This document shows positions 11,401-24,900 of a stretch of 64,000 bases of DNA, in pieces. Every line of letters begins with the position of its first letter. Position 1 is the stretch's first letter. A program made the translations under genes and the position numbers. The DNA comes from Norana najaformis (lineage: Eukaryota > Annelida > Clitellata > Crassiclitellata > Hormogastridae): contig OZ029917.1 in NCBI GenBank assembly GCA_964023275.1, positions 23,236,488 through 23,300,487 of the forward strand, in the 5' to 3' direction. The notes below the pieces were generated by a model. That model worked only from the letters and a program-made list of their open reading frames with translations. It had not been told where the DNA came from and did not search any database.

Positions 11401-12424
11401 GGGCACAGATTAAGACGAGGACAATGCCTGGTAAACACCGATGGCCATAATGTTCAGCCATATTTACAAATCTAACTCCGCCTTTATTAGCATGAAACTC
11501 CGCCCTTTATTTTTGGGAGATACGCCTAATTGCTTAGCGAAATGGTGTATTTTAATATCGTATGGAGCGCACTAAGGTCGAGACATACTGTAAGACCATT
11601 TTCCAGCATCAGTTGTAGAGATGTTATCCGGTGTGAAGGTAAAATCTATTTCTGTGGGTATGAAACAACGTGATTCTTAATCATTTGAGAAAAGAGACAT
11701 TCAAGAACCTTAGAAATGTTATTAAGGTTAAAGTTGGCTCCAAAATTCAGAGGTTGTTGGTGTTTAGGTCAGAATATTTTAATTAAACGCAAATTTGAAA
11801 CATGATAGAAAATAACATTAAACAAGCTCAAGTTGTACAAGTATGCAATGAGATCAGAAAACAAAACAGAGCTAGAAATATAGACTGAACTTGGTCTCAA
11901 AGTCCTTCACAGAAGTTTAAGGCGCAATGCGCTTGAAAAGACATAACCAGAGCGGGTTTCAGATGGTAAAATATGCCATTAAAGCCAAAGAGGTCCGTAT
12001 CGGACTGTTTCAAGAACTAAGTCATTACTTCTTAAATTCGCAGTAGGCCTATATGTACATGTTGAGAGATTTGTATTTGAGATCGTAAATCTGTTGACAA
12101 AAACGAAGTGAAGTCAGAACATTGATTCTGTTAGCTCCAAGCGTTTGCCGTTGACAGCATCCTTCGAATGCTGAAGATGAAAGATGCGCTGTGGATCGTT
12201 CCGTGAGGTTGACCACTTTCTAAATGGCTGCAGTAGCCTAATATTAAGAGCTGTTCGATTCATTCATGAACTTATTTGCACCATTTATGTCAAAAGCTGT
12301 CATGCAGCTAGTGACATCGTGTCCTTTCCCTGCCTCAATTTCGCCAGGAGTCGAAGCCACTTTTTTAGCATGGTATCGTTTTGTCAGATATGAAGCACCT
12401 TTGAAGAGTTTTTGAAGAGCAGCT

Positions 12425-12500
12425 ATTAAATGTAAATGTAAAATTTATACGGTTTTATGTAGCGCCCGTATGGCCTCGATCCTGCTCATTTTGCAATGAA
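12425..12500 (+). repeat. short dispersed repeat, copy 1
   Basis: Shares tgtaaatgtaaaa, acggtttt, and tatggcctcgatcctgct followed by ttgcaatgaatt with 41290-41370 (tatggcctcgaccctgctga, then cgatgaatt). It is probably the 3' end of a SINE or LINE; the family is unknown. Confidence 0.6.
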
Positions 12501-13864
12501 TTGATCATAAATGTGCACGATTGTGAGATGGCACTGATTAAAGTGACGCCGTATGTCCTCAAGACCATAATTATATGCTCTTTTCATGGCAGACACATTG
12601 GAGTCGGAGCTTGGATTCGAGTCAAATTTTACGGACTCGGATTTCGTTTGTCGAAAGCAAATAAAAGCTACTTACATACTTAGTAAGTACCTTGTAACTT
12701 CTCTTGCGCTGGTGTCTAATGAGCTAGTCATCAACCGTTGCGAACCAAAGTTAAGCTGCACCCGGGTCAATATCTACAAAATCAGACGACTAAGAGAGGC
12801 AGAATATGGTGGATAAAGTTTTAAAAGGTAAATCTTAAGTTGAGAACAAATGACACAAGCGACTGAGCTGAACGGATAGACAGCGTTCCAAATTCTAGCT
12901 TACTTATTTAATACATCAGAGCCGTTTGTGGGTAATTGTAATTTCAGATTTATAAAGCGCCTATCGAAGTATAAACTCAACGAGCCCTAGATATAGAGAG
13001 TAACGGCTTTCCATAATACAAAACCACGATATCCCGCCTTCACGTTTGAATAAATTATGAAAATAACGCTCGTCAACATGAAGTGACCTTATCCTTGTTT
13101 AGGTCAAGGGCGTTTGCAGACACTGGTTTATAACTTTCAGTTGTTTAGTTTTTAATTGTAAACACAAAATACGGGCAAGTGGAAGGTGGAATTAAGTTCA
13201 GAATCATGTAAACGAACAGTGTCGGTCTAGTTTTTAGTTTCTTTAAACTGGACCGATTATTCAACGTCACCTCTTGGAGGTGAGGGAAGGGCGGTAAAAG
13301 GAAGGGCGCGGGTTGAATGGAGTGGTTGGATTGTAAATAACTGACGAAGATAGGTTCATCCGTAACGTTTGATTATCATTCCATAGCCATAGCTGCGCCA
13401 CCTCTGTGATATAAATTCCCACCAGAATTCCGACAATTACTTTACCTGTGTCATTTATGAATAAGAGTCCAAATCCTTCAAGGCAATGTGCTGAAGCAGC
13501 GAAAAGGTATGATTAAAAGGACAGTGGTCATCACAACATACAATACTGAGGTTGTAGTTGGATATTGCATACCTGGGTAAACTTAGGAGCTGAAACCTTT
13601 CCGTTTAGTATACGTTTTCCATTTCCGACTTTTCCTAATGTCATCTAGCGAAATGCGCAGGAGCTGTAACTAGTTTCAAATGTGGGAAAGTGATGTGAAT
13701 GTTCATATATTCACTGAAGGGTGATCAACACAACTTGCAGAGCTTATAACTCAAAAAGAGAAACATAATTTTGGAAGAAACGTGTTTCCAGCGATTCCGT
13801 GATGTACTTATAATGCGATATATTAAGCGTTTTAATAAAAATATAGGAATGTCACAAATAAATG

Positions 13865-14055
13865 TGAAAGTTGTAAAACCAGAAACACAGGTAGAAAAAT
13901 CAAAAACAGACACAGATAGGGCAGAACATCAAAAACATACTGATGGTCGTAAAATCACAGACAAATGTTGGAAAATCAGAAACATGTGATGGAGGTTGGA
14001 AAATCAGATAGGCCTACGTACAGATGCAGGTCGTAGAATCAGACACATAAAGACT
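13865..14055. repeat. degenerate minisatellite
   Basis: A motif close to ggtcgtaaaatcagacaca / tggaaaatcagaaacatgtg recurs about seven times at irregular 22-30 bp spacing. It is open on the plus strand but repetitive and lysine-rich, so it is not treated as coding. Confidence 0.6.
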
Positions 14056-14734
14056 AATTTGAGGTTAACAAGGATCAGCTCTGTCAGGCCAACTGTTTAT
14101 CCAAATTTACTAAAAAAGACAGTTTTCTTGCCTTTTCACATGCTGTTCCACATCTGTGGATTTACTACTACCAGCTTTGCAGGACCCTTCTATATGTCTT
14201 ATTTCATTTAGCAAACAATTGAAGACATAATGTTTTCCAGCTACCTGTTATTTTTAGATGAATTCATAAATTAGCACTATGTAAGTATCTGATCAATTAT
14301 GTGTATCTACATGTCATTATACATTCAGAACAACAGAAGAATTTATCACTCTGCACTTGGAAATTAAAAACTACATCACTAGTTTTCTTGAAGAGAATAC
14401 TAGTATGTCAAACAGTGAGCATAGGTTTCCTGTAGGTGAAGGATGTGATAGGACAGCAGCAAACTACCTCAACCCCCTGATCGGTTACATGGTTTTACAA
14501 TGAATTGTCAATTTCCCATGATTTTATGCCCAGGCACAGAAGTGTCAATGTTCCATCCATGAAACTGCATGGATGCCACAACTTCACCAGATGATATGCT
14601 GCCTTAATTGCATATCTACGCTGCATCACCTGAAATTTTGAAATCAATTACAGCCACTCTCGGTTGAAATCTGTGCAGTCACCAGCTAAGTTAAACAATA
14701 TGCTAAAAAGGAAGTGCGTTTGGATTTGAAGGGA

Positions 14735-15002
14735 TTTATTAAGAACTGGACAAATTCTTTCGAATAGCATCAGATTCTGCAGTTCTGTCCAAAGATTTGG
14801 CAGTTACAGAATTCAAATTTATAAGTGGCTGTACTCCACTAATACTGTGAATCAGTCTATTTTCATTAAATATTATAATCAAATATGGACACAAGCCAAA
14901 CCAGAATAATTTTATATACAGTATATGTGACATGTCAATCAATGAGATTACTTAAATTTGTTACTTGTACAGCAAAAAGATGTTGGGCATTCCAATTTTA
15001 TT
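14735..15002 (-). terminator. candidate polyadenylation signals of the neurexin gene
   Basis: On the minus strand AATAAA occurs at 15002-14997 and again at 14740-14735, about 300 and 565 bases past the neurexin stop codon. Either could end the 3' UTR. In DNA this AT-rich such hexamers are common, so this is a weak call. Confidence 0.3.
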
Positions 15003-15303
15003 TTGGGCTTGAACCTATCACAAAAAATATTCAGCATTTGAAACATAATGCAGGAAATTGACAAAGTTCTGTTCGCAATCCATATTTTGTTTCATCTATA
15101 AAATCCGACCTCTGACATGCCCAGCTGGGATAAAACTTTATGGGTCTTGGTAAATTCAGTTCAGCAGTATTGTCACTAATGAAGCATTCGTTATCTCCGT
15201 TTGCTTTTTGAAATTCCAGTGCATATAATCTTTATCCTAAGAGAATATTCAAAACTGATCAAGACTATTTGCAGCAAGAAGACCTTGGAAATGTCTATGG
15301 CCC

Positions 15304-15967
15304 TCAAACATACCACTCCTTGACATCCTTTTTCTTTGCTTTCGTGGGCACATTTATCGTCAGAGGTTTTCCGTTTGGAGTAACATTTTTGTTGGTTGGA
15401 TTTTCTGTGTAGACCTTTGCCTCATCCCTGTGAGCATTTACATTGTGGCATTTGTGGAGTATGTATGCCAGCATACACAGCAGCACGCTCACTGCCACTG
15501 ATATACTAACTATGAGTGCAATATTCATTGGCAGTGAACCAAACTCTGGACCTCCGATGCTGACAAAGCTGGTCTCTTCAATTAAACCATCCAAAAATGG
15601 TGCCGTGGTATCTGGCACCTGGGCAGGACTTGAGTGCCGAGGACTGATGAAGGCTGGGTAGGGATGAGACGAGGAAGCTGATGAAGTGAACTCTGGCTTG
15701 CGTTTAATAGGCTCATATTCTTGAACCGTAGCAGCTGTTTGAAGGACAGGGCTTCCTTGCAGCTGTTGGAAAGTAGTGCTTTTTGTAAAGATTTTGGATA
15801 TGTAGATTGCAGAAGATGACTGCTGAGAATGACGAAGAGTGCTTGAAACAAGCATAGTTGTGGTTTTTATTCCACTGTCACCAGATGTCTCGCAGTCCTC
15901 ATCTTCAGAATCACAAGGATTTTCACCTGAAGTGTCACTCATGAGTGACGTCAGCATTGTTTGCTTC
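15304..15967 (-). CDS. NRXN: neurexin terminal exon: stalk, TM helix, cytoplasmic tail
   Basis: Acceptor gtcacag, 664 bp to a TGA at 15304-15306. It begins with an acidic segment containing NPCDSEDEDCETSG, like the cysteine-bearing DDEDIDPCE segment of vertebrate stalks. A Ser/Thr/Pro-rich stretch follows, then one TM helix (IALIVSISVAVSVLLCMLAY), a juxtamembrane basic segment, the polybasic KAKKKDVK and the terminal PDZ ligand KEWYV. The tail of about 50 residues has the usual neurexin length. TM and tail share one exon. Confidence 0.95.
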
Positions 15968-18900
15968 CTGTGACAAATAGTAAGCCAAATGAGTAAACAC
16001 TGCTTCACTCTTAGTTAGATTTTACCTGCATTTATTATAAATTTAAATTTTTCATGATCTAATTTGGGCCAATTATACTTGACCTAAGTTCAAAAGAGAC
16101 TCAAACTGAAACACCAGCATTTGTGCATTTGACTCATCTTTCATACAATCCACTGAATTGCTTTAATTGCATTCGGTGAAATATTATTGCTTCTTTTGAT
16201 GATTGTTTCCCTTCTGACCAAATGAAGTGGATCCATCTCAACTCTGTTTACTTGTTGCTCTCTGTCCAGAAGGCACTGCCTTGTGATTAGTGGCAGCCAA
16301 TCCAAGATCACACCTGCATCAATAATTATCCACTCAAATCCAGCCACCAAAACTATTAGCCCTGTGATAGACTTCTGCATCTGATAAAAAACTTGTTAAG
16401 ACCCACCACTGTTTTACTCTGGGTTATGCATTATACCATCTTGGTTCATGGCAAACATTTATCTATGCCTCAAATTCTTATTTACTGACTTTGCATTCAT
16501 AATAAGTTTGTTACAAAGTATTAAATAATAATAAACTTGATTTTTGATCCTAAATAAGAAGACACCATCACCACATCGCAATCTGACTGTTCTAATGTTC
16601 ACCTGTTTCCATAGTTTTGGTTTCTAAACAGAAACTCTTAAAAAGAACTCAATGGAAGTGAAGTCATGCAAACAAAACTGCAAATAAGCTTCCAAAATTA
16701 AATCATAATCTCATCTGAATGGCAGAATAAAACTATAAGGTCAAAGAAACACTACTAGAGACTTGTGTAAACTTATATACAAGCTCAAACCACAGAGTTT
16801 CATGTGAGCACAAAACCTAGAAAACTTATAGGACAGATATACATAACATCAAGTAAAATTTGTAGGATATTTACGAGATATTAGAACCCTCAGCTTTGAC
16901 GGTTGAAAGTTGAGCTTTTGGTGAGAAGAGAACATCAGATTTTGTGATGCTGTGAATGCAGTTACTGTCGAGGTCTTCATAATGACATCCGGAACTTTCT
17001 CCAGAAAAAATTTCATCAGAAGTTGCTTCTTTGACACTGGATGCCTAGAAAACATAAAATAACAAATATTAATTTCACTGACTGAAATTCTGTTAGTTCA
17101 CTAGTCAACCTTTATTAATCCTCTGCATTTCCTTTAGCATTAACCCTAACCCCTTTGTGTCAGGATTTTCCCTTTGTATCTGGAAAATGTATGGCATATC
17201 CTTAACTTCGTGTTGTACCACAAATGTTGAAGAGTCTGACATAAAATCACCATAACAGAAATTTCTTGTGCCCATTTTCCAGGATTTTCCCTTTGTATCT
17301 GGAAAATGTATAGGCAACACATATACATACTGTACATAAGAATTCTGCCTAATATGGAGAACAGCAGTTTAAATCAATTTTTGTTTGCTACTATTTCTTT
17401 ACTAGTATCTCTTTACTATTACTACTCTTAACAAAGATGCTCGGCTTTACCTGTGAGTCTTGCTCGAAAATCTTAGCTTCAGTGGAATTCTTCTGTAGAG
17501 GGACTGCAACTGATGTTGTGATATAGTAGCTGCAAAGTGGCAAAAGACAATGTTATCAGAGAAATTATAAAAAGTAAAAAAAATAGTTTTCACATTTAAT
17601 TTTAACACTTTATTAAGGCAGCCTGTCCTCAGTCAGAAGTTAATGGGTGGAATTGGTGTAGATGGTCTGAATCCGCTTACTATACCCAGCCAAACTGTTA
17701 GATTTTCTCGTATTTTACTCAAACTTAAATTACACAGAATTTGTTCAAGTAATCGGCAACATTATCAAGTAGGAATTAAGAGGTACTTTGTATAAATAAT
17801 GTTAAAACTTTGCGAAAACAGGTTTTAATAATTATAAACTATTTTAACCAGTGCTTTTGAAAGGATCTTAAAAGGTGATATAAAGGCTGTGATACACAAG
17901 GCACATACAGAAGTGTATGTGTCGGGTGTAAGAACTTGTACCTGTGAGGGAATTTCGGTGGCTTGACGTCGAGTTGGATGTCACCTTCAACAGTCACGCG
18001 ATTGTCTCCCTCAGCTGCCAGGTCAAGAATGCGTAAACTATTAATTACCAGTCCTGAAAGAAAAGAAGGACACTAATGAAAGCTTAGTGTAAGGTATTCA
18101 AAATTTCTCTTCCTCTCATGCCATTAAGAGATGCTGTGTACAAATAAGCCTTTTTGTCACCATTAGGTTGGACATAAATGGCAACATGCAGTTGTTAACA
18201 CCCATTCTTGTTAACATTTTTGGGGCTGTTGAAAGCAGGCCCGGCCTTAGGGCAAGGCGAACGAGGCAACCGTCTTGGGCCCCGCGCTTTCCTGGGCCCC
18301 GTGCTTCTGACTAAACATTTTTACTACTTTTTTGTTTTTTTAACCAACAGTATTAAGAATACTTTATAATAAATGAATTATTTATTTTCCTTGGGAATTT
18401 GTTTATATTGCAAGATAAAAAATAGCTAAATAATAAATTACCTGCCCATGCCATAAATTTAAAACTATTATAATTAAGAATACGCTATATAAATTTACAC
18501 TGTCATAGAACAGCAGGAAGACAGCGTTGTTTTAATATGTCATTTTCATGGTCTGCTGTCTGCATGCAGCTTGCTTTTGCTTAAGGCGAGGTAAACAACA
18601 TATATTTTAAAATCTAGAATAGCTAAAATATTGCAATGTTAAATCTGTTTTATTGTGTCATTCATATTCATAGTTTGGAACGAATCCATCCCTGCTTGTA
18701 TTCAGTATTCTTTTCTGTTTATCATTGAAAACCAGGCCTAATTAAACTACAATTATTATTAAAACCGCTTGTAGTATCAATGAAGATTTAACTGAAATAG
18801 TGTAGCGAGAACTGCACAGTCTGCACTGTTAATTCATGTGAAACCATTTTTTTATTTTCAACCTTGTATAGTGTACAGGAATTTCTTCCAATACAAAGTT

Positions 18901-21900
18901 CACGTGTATAATATTTGTATACTATATTACTAAGTCTGTGACATTAAACATTTTATCCTTTTATTTCAAACTGACACTGTTCTATTAATTAAAGATCTTG
19001 ATGGTTTTATGCTTGCCGAGGAGTTGCAATTATTGAGTTCCATAATTCCTGCAGTCACCTACAACGATCCTGTTAAGAATTTGCAGTTTCTTTGAATAAA
19101 CAAGCAATACAGTGACTTTCCTCACACACACACAGTGCACTTCAGATACTTCTGACTGTTCCTGTCACCGTGGTTTCTGGCTTCTTTTCTAAGCTAAAAC
19201 TTATCAAAACCTACATAAGATCAACGATGCTTCAAGAACGGCTCACAAACTTGGCTATTTTGTCAACTGAGAATGATGTTGCTAACGATCTTGACTATAA
19301 CTGTAACCTGTTCTCTAGTCTGCTCTCGCCTCGATAATGCCAACATGGTTTTTACAGGTATCTCAAATCTTGAACTCAGAAAATGTCAACGCATCCAAAA
19401 CTCCCTGGCTCGTGTGGTGCTGCGTGCACCTCCTCACACAAATTCCGTAGCTCTATTAAACCAACTGCACTGGCTTCCTGTGGAATTCCGGATAATATTT
19501 AAACTAGCCTGTTTGACCTATGAAACTTTTACCACGAGCACTACTACATACCTTCAGTCACTAGTCTCTCCTTACATCCCTCCCCGCAGCCTACGATCTT
19601 CAGGTACGGGTCTCTTGGCTGAGCCACGATGCAGACCTGTCCTGGTCTCTCATGCATTCCACTCCGCTGCCCCAAAGGAATGTAGCCGTCTACCAATGTT
19701 TCTCCGAAGTTCAACTCCTTTTCTTCCTTCAAGAAACGCCTGAAAACTCACTAGTTCTCACTGGCTTTCAAACATCTGGATTCCTAACTCTTTTCACCTG
19801 GCGAATGACTATCTGTGCCTCTGATTCACATTCCGTTGACTGCGTGCGTTAAAAATTTTTGTAAATATAATAATAATAATAATAATAATAATACTAAATA
19901 ATAATAATAATAATGAACTCATTGCAGATTTTGCATCCATCAAAGCTCGCAAGATTTGCTTGCTCGCAAAGTTTGCTTGTGAATAGTAAAACCATGTTAG
20001 AAGTAGAAGATACAACCCATGCTAGTGTCTATACAGTATATTGAAACTTTCAATTAGCATACCAAAATATTTTAATTATTAACAACTTTTTTCAGTTTTC
20101 AGATATTCAATTAAATGAATAAAACTGTAATTGTTGCTCTCAGTAAAATTTTTAGTATTTAGACTTTTTAGGTTGATTTACATTTTGCAAAATTGTATTT
20201 AATTTGGATTTTGCATTATTTTAATATATCTTGAAAGGCAATTTTCTGCATGGGTCCCGCTCATCGTTTGCTGCCTCGGGCCCCGCATACTATAAGGCTG
20301 GGTCTGGGTGAAAGCAGGCATGTAACTTTCCTAGCCCTGTTTGACATGAGTGCAGTTCTTGATGCTACTGACCATGACATTCTTTTGGAAAGCCTTGTAA
20401 AAGTCATTCGGTGTTGTGGGTCTTCCTCTGTCATGGTTGTGCACATTCATTTTTCTGTAGGCACACTCAGTCAGTGGGTTTTGGTTCCTCATGGTCAGGC
20501 TGGTCTATGGTCTCGCCTGGTCTCCCATAGGGTTCCATCTTAGGGTCCCTGCTCTATACCACTCACAACTCAAGCCACCACGACTGTGATGCATGCATTC
20601 ATGGGCACCAGAAGACTATGACAGCGCAATTTTTGCAGGCCTAGCTCCATCCCGCATTATCCAGCTACAATCTGTTTTAAATGCTGTGGCTCGGTTGATC
20701 AGCCGTATACTTAGGTTTGGGCATATATCCAGTTTCATGTGGGAGGAACTGCACTGGTTGCCTATTGCAAAAATGCACAGAGTTTCAGATCTTAATGTTT
20801 AGGCATAATTGACTTGCAAGCTGTGCTCCCGCTTATCTCAAGGAGCTGTAAATCTCGGTCTCGTCCATCCCTGACTGCAGTTCTTCACTCTACCACGGAA
20901 GGTGACCTGGTTGTCCTGCCGGCCCGAACTTCCATGTAACAGCGTAGAAGCTTCATTGGGGTCAGCCCATCTTTCTGCCCATCAACCTGCGACATAAGCT
21001 AGTAGGCCCTTCTGTGCCTTTTTACAAGCACTTGAAAACTTTTCTATTCAATCATGGTTTTATGTTCTCAGATTGGGAGCACCTCTGATGAGTTTCTCTT
21101 TAAATTTGCAATTACAATTACAATGATATCTCAAAGTAATTATGTATAAAAGCACTTGTTTAGCACTTATCAAGAACCTCACTACTATTACATGCCACGC
21201 TATCAAAAAAAGTTACAGATCCCATACTGATCTTTAGCAGTTAGTGAATGGCACCACTGACATCGTACCCAAATGGTCGAGTCATGTTCACCGGGCCCGT
21301 GGTTGGTCCACATTGTGCTACTGGTGGCCCACATGGGCCCAACAAATGTGACTGTCATGGTTTACCTCTTAAGCAGTTCAAATATTACTGGTAGCACAAA
21401 TAAACTTAATAATAACTACATGTGCTTTAAAAACATACAAACATATTGTACTTGAATAGATAAAGAAGTAAGACACATTTCTCAAATAAGTAAGGTTAGG
21501 ATAATTTATGCTACCTGCCATTGTTCCTTTGAATGGTCGATAAAATTCGCCAGTCGAAGGATTTCGAGATCCGCCCACATAAAGTTTAGCCTGGCTGTTG
21601 AACATACTTAGCTGGTCACCTACAATATGTCTCAGCTAATATATTCTAAAACTTAGGACTATAGTACAAGGCATCAAATGCACACATCAGTTAACCACCA
21701 GATTCTTCAATTCTAAAGGCCACATAGAAATGTTTTCCTTTGGTGGTAAAGGAACTTACCCAGTACCTCACAAAAACTCATTAAAGAATTTAAAAGACTT
21801 TAATCTGTCGACCATGCAAAGAAAACGTCAAGTCCAAAGTTTCACCTGTTCAACTAGCATGCTACAAATGTCTTGGATTGAAACAAGATGTCTTATTGTC

Positions 21901-24900
21901 AGTGTTTCCTCTAATCTTGCAAACTGAGTTGATCTTGGAAAATACAAAGCCACTGATTGTGAGATTGGCATTACAGCCAGAAAAGTCTTCTTACATCAAT
22001 TATGCTACCTTTCAGACAAACTTGTGGGTCTCCCTATCTTCTCTGACAGTGGAGAAGATGAAGGTTGTGGAGGCTATGAGCAATGTGCCTGGCAAACGAA
22101 ATGCGAGCGATCTGATCTTCCTCAAAGAGCGGGGAAATCTATAGTGCTTCACAGCCACACAACCCCGGCTCAGATTCTCTGCCATTGAAGACTGAAGGAT
22201 CATTTATCATTCTTTTGCCAAATAAATGGAGTGAGGTTGAAGACTACCAATGATGGAGAGGGTGAGTCATGAACAACACAGCTGAGCAAGATATGTACAG
22301 CATTTCAAGGAGTTTAACAATTTTATCACTAACAACAAAGATGATAAGCAATTTCTTCTTCACACTGTAGACACAAAACTGGAAAGCTGTTCCTACTCAG
22401 CCTATGAAGAAGTCTGTTACTGATGCTCTGCTGAAGAAGTGAAAGTAATAGCAACTGTCTGGAACCCATTATCAGATTAATGACAGTGTTGGAACTGCTA
22501 CTTCCATCACATAAAATTAAACTTGAAACAAATATGATGGCTGTTTGTTACTGTGCAATTCTCAGCTACATCTTTCGTCGAAATTATTTTTCTTTGTGTT
22601 TCCTGTTCATTGAACAGGATGGCTTTCAGCAGTTAACCAAATTTAAGATGAAGAACAGCTAATGGCTCAAGAGTTTCATAGATCATTGGCTTCTATCTCT
22701 ACCAAACAACTTGGTATCCTTTCAGCAGTGGCTTCAATTGTGTAAAATTATCCCTTATGTCTCTACAACTATTGATTTCATATGTATCCTCACCTTACGA
22801 TTATCCACACTTAAAAGAGGTTTTAATTGTGTTGGATGGAATGACATTTCTTCAGAGTAGGACTCCTGTTACATCTAACGATTTCAATGTATTATTTGAT
22901 TACTTTACTGAATTTCTGGCATAACATAATACCTACGACATAAAACCAATTGCTGAAACTGAGATTGATGCAAGCTCCAGAAAAAGCCAAATGGGTGAAT
23001 GTTGAAGGATAGCATATCGCACAAGACAGCTGTAAACCCTGCAGGCTGTTGCATCATATTAAATAAATAACTCCCACATGATAGATCTGACTGGGTAACC
23101 TTGCGGATAGTAGCTGATAGTCGGCTGATCATCGACCTGCAGAGAGGCATTTGCACCCAAGCGTGTGAATCGGATGATGTGGTAGTGGTGGTCATTGACC
23201 TTTTGCTGGAGTTCACCAACCCTGTGATCGCCAAGACCCAGATTGTATGTCACAAACACGCTGCCATCTATCTACAATGTCAGTGTCATTATTTTCCAAA
23301 CACCAAACATCAAATTGTTACAATTTATATAATTATACATTTTAAGTAAATAATCTTTTACATACTTCCATCCTAAGTATGGAATTTTTCCTCACAGGCC
23401 ACCGTTTGTTTAGTAGGCAAAGTATGTTTACCAGTACATTGCATTCCTCAAATCAGCTAACAGAAAATCAGCAAAATCAAAACCTCCAATTTCCACAAAT
23501 CAATTCACTGAACTTATATTTTAGTAACATACAACTTTATTAACATATGTATGAATTGGATCTTGGATCTTGACCTGGAACTGATTCTGACACTTCCTGC
23601 CTATCGGTTTTGTTTTGACTGAGCACCTGTGATTAAGCTAGTTCCCATGACTTAGCTTTCACTGAGTGGGGTAGAAATCTCGAGTTTCCGATGATAAACC
23701 AATTCCAAATCTCTCAGGTCCACTTCATATGCCACTAGTTCAGTACAATAAACAATTCATTTTTCAAAGACTTTTTATTAAAATGTAACAATTCTGCATT
23801 TACCAATTCAAACTCCAAGAAATCTTTTGAGTTCCCACTTAGAAGATGCAACAGAATTGCATCAGTCTGTTGTGTACTTATTCCAAATGCAACCAAGTCA
23901 CGTTTGAGATCTTTGTGTTCACTTTCCTCAAACTTGAAACTGATGGTTCCTCCATTTTTTCCAAAACTGTAGGCTATGCTATCTGAAATGTCATAGAGAG
24001 AACTCACAGAGATAAAAGAAATTCAACTGGATGACATCAAAATCCCAAGCCAACTTCACTGTAGCCACTGCAATAAGAGCATCAGAAGCCTGGCAATGCA
24101 AATAGGCCTGAATATCACCAGCACAGAGCTGGTCTGGAACACCGTAGGAAGGCATGACAGTTGTAATATTGGCGGTATGTAAGATGTAAAGCAGTAGGCC
24201 ACAAACACAGCCTGGGCAGCCCGAAAGGAGTGGCAACCCAGTGGGATCAAGTGGATCCAAATACAGTGCAATGTGTGTCCATGCAAAAACAGTAAAGCCA
24301 GTCATCATCTTGCCATACATGTAAATTAATTTGGTGGCAAATTAGAATGTTGTGATGGACAATGTCAAGGATGATACTGACATCAAACAGAACCAACTGG
24401 CTGTCAACATCACTTTAACATACATCCAATGTGACAGGCATCACAATGTGTCATTAGTAACTGCTTTCTGCTGAGGTTAGCCTGCAGATGCTTTGAGTGT
24501 AGGCCCTATGCTTAAACAGGTGCTAAATAAATTTTACATTAAAAAACATTGTTTACATTTTTATATGCCTGTAAATTTATCTTAATATATAGTGATGCTA
24601 ATAAATTCTTAGAGCAAAACCGCCCTTTGATGTCATTTGATCTTATAACCATTTCCTTACATATAACAAGAACAGTGATATTAAAAACTTGTTGAGCAAC
24701 AGTAGTATACTGAAAGGATGAACACTAACCATATGAATTGCATACTTGGTCTCATCTACCAATATGGCCACTTGGTTTAACTGATATGACATTAGCTGAA
24801 GTTAAGACAACTCAAGCCAGGTTATTACTTGGACGAGTGAGCATCCATGGAATACCATGCCACTTGGTGACCACTCAGGCCTCTGTCCTTTATTAATCAG

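Larger units (their letters stand above)
11401..15303. other. intergenic region between the PPP1R3-like promoter and the neurexin 3' end
   Basis: No gene is recognised. A short repeat at 12425-12500 (aatgtaaaatttatacgg, then tagcgcccgtatggcctcga) recurs at 41290-41370. A degenerate minisatellite lies at 13865-14055. The neurexin 3' UTR should take up part of 14700-15303. Confidence 0.5.

Noticed and set aside
13771..14211. Lys-rich plus-strand ORFs
   Set aside because: Frame follows a degenerate minisatellite; no family resemblance.
15443..15661. Plus-strand ORF over the neurexin terminal exon
   Set aside because: Antisense shadow of the stalk and TM coding sequence.
16849..17055. 68-residue minus ORF starting MFSRHPVSKK
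   Set aside because: Wrong frame; the stalk exon at 16875-17044 reads in another frame fixed by its neighbours.
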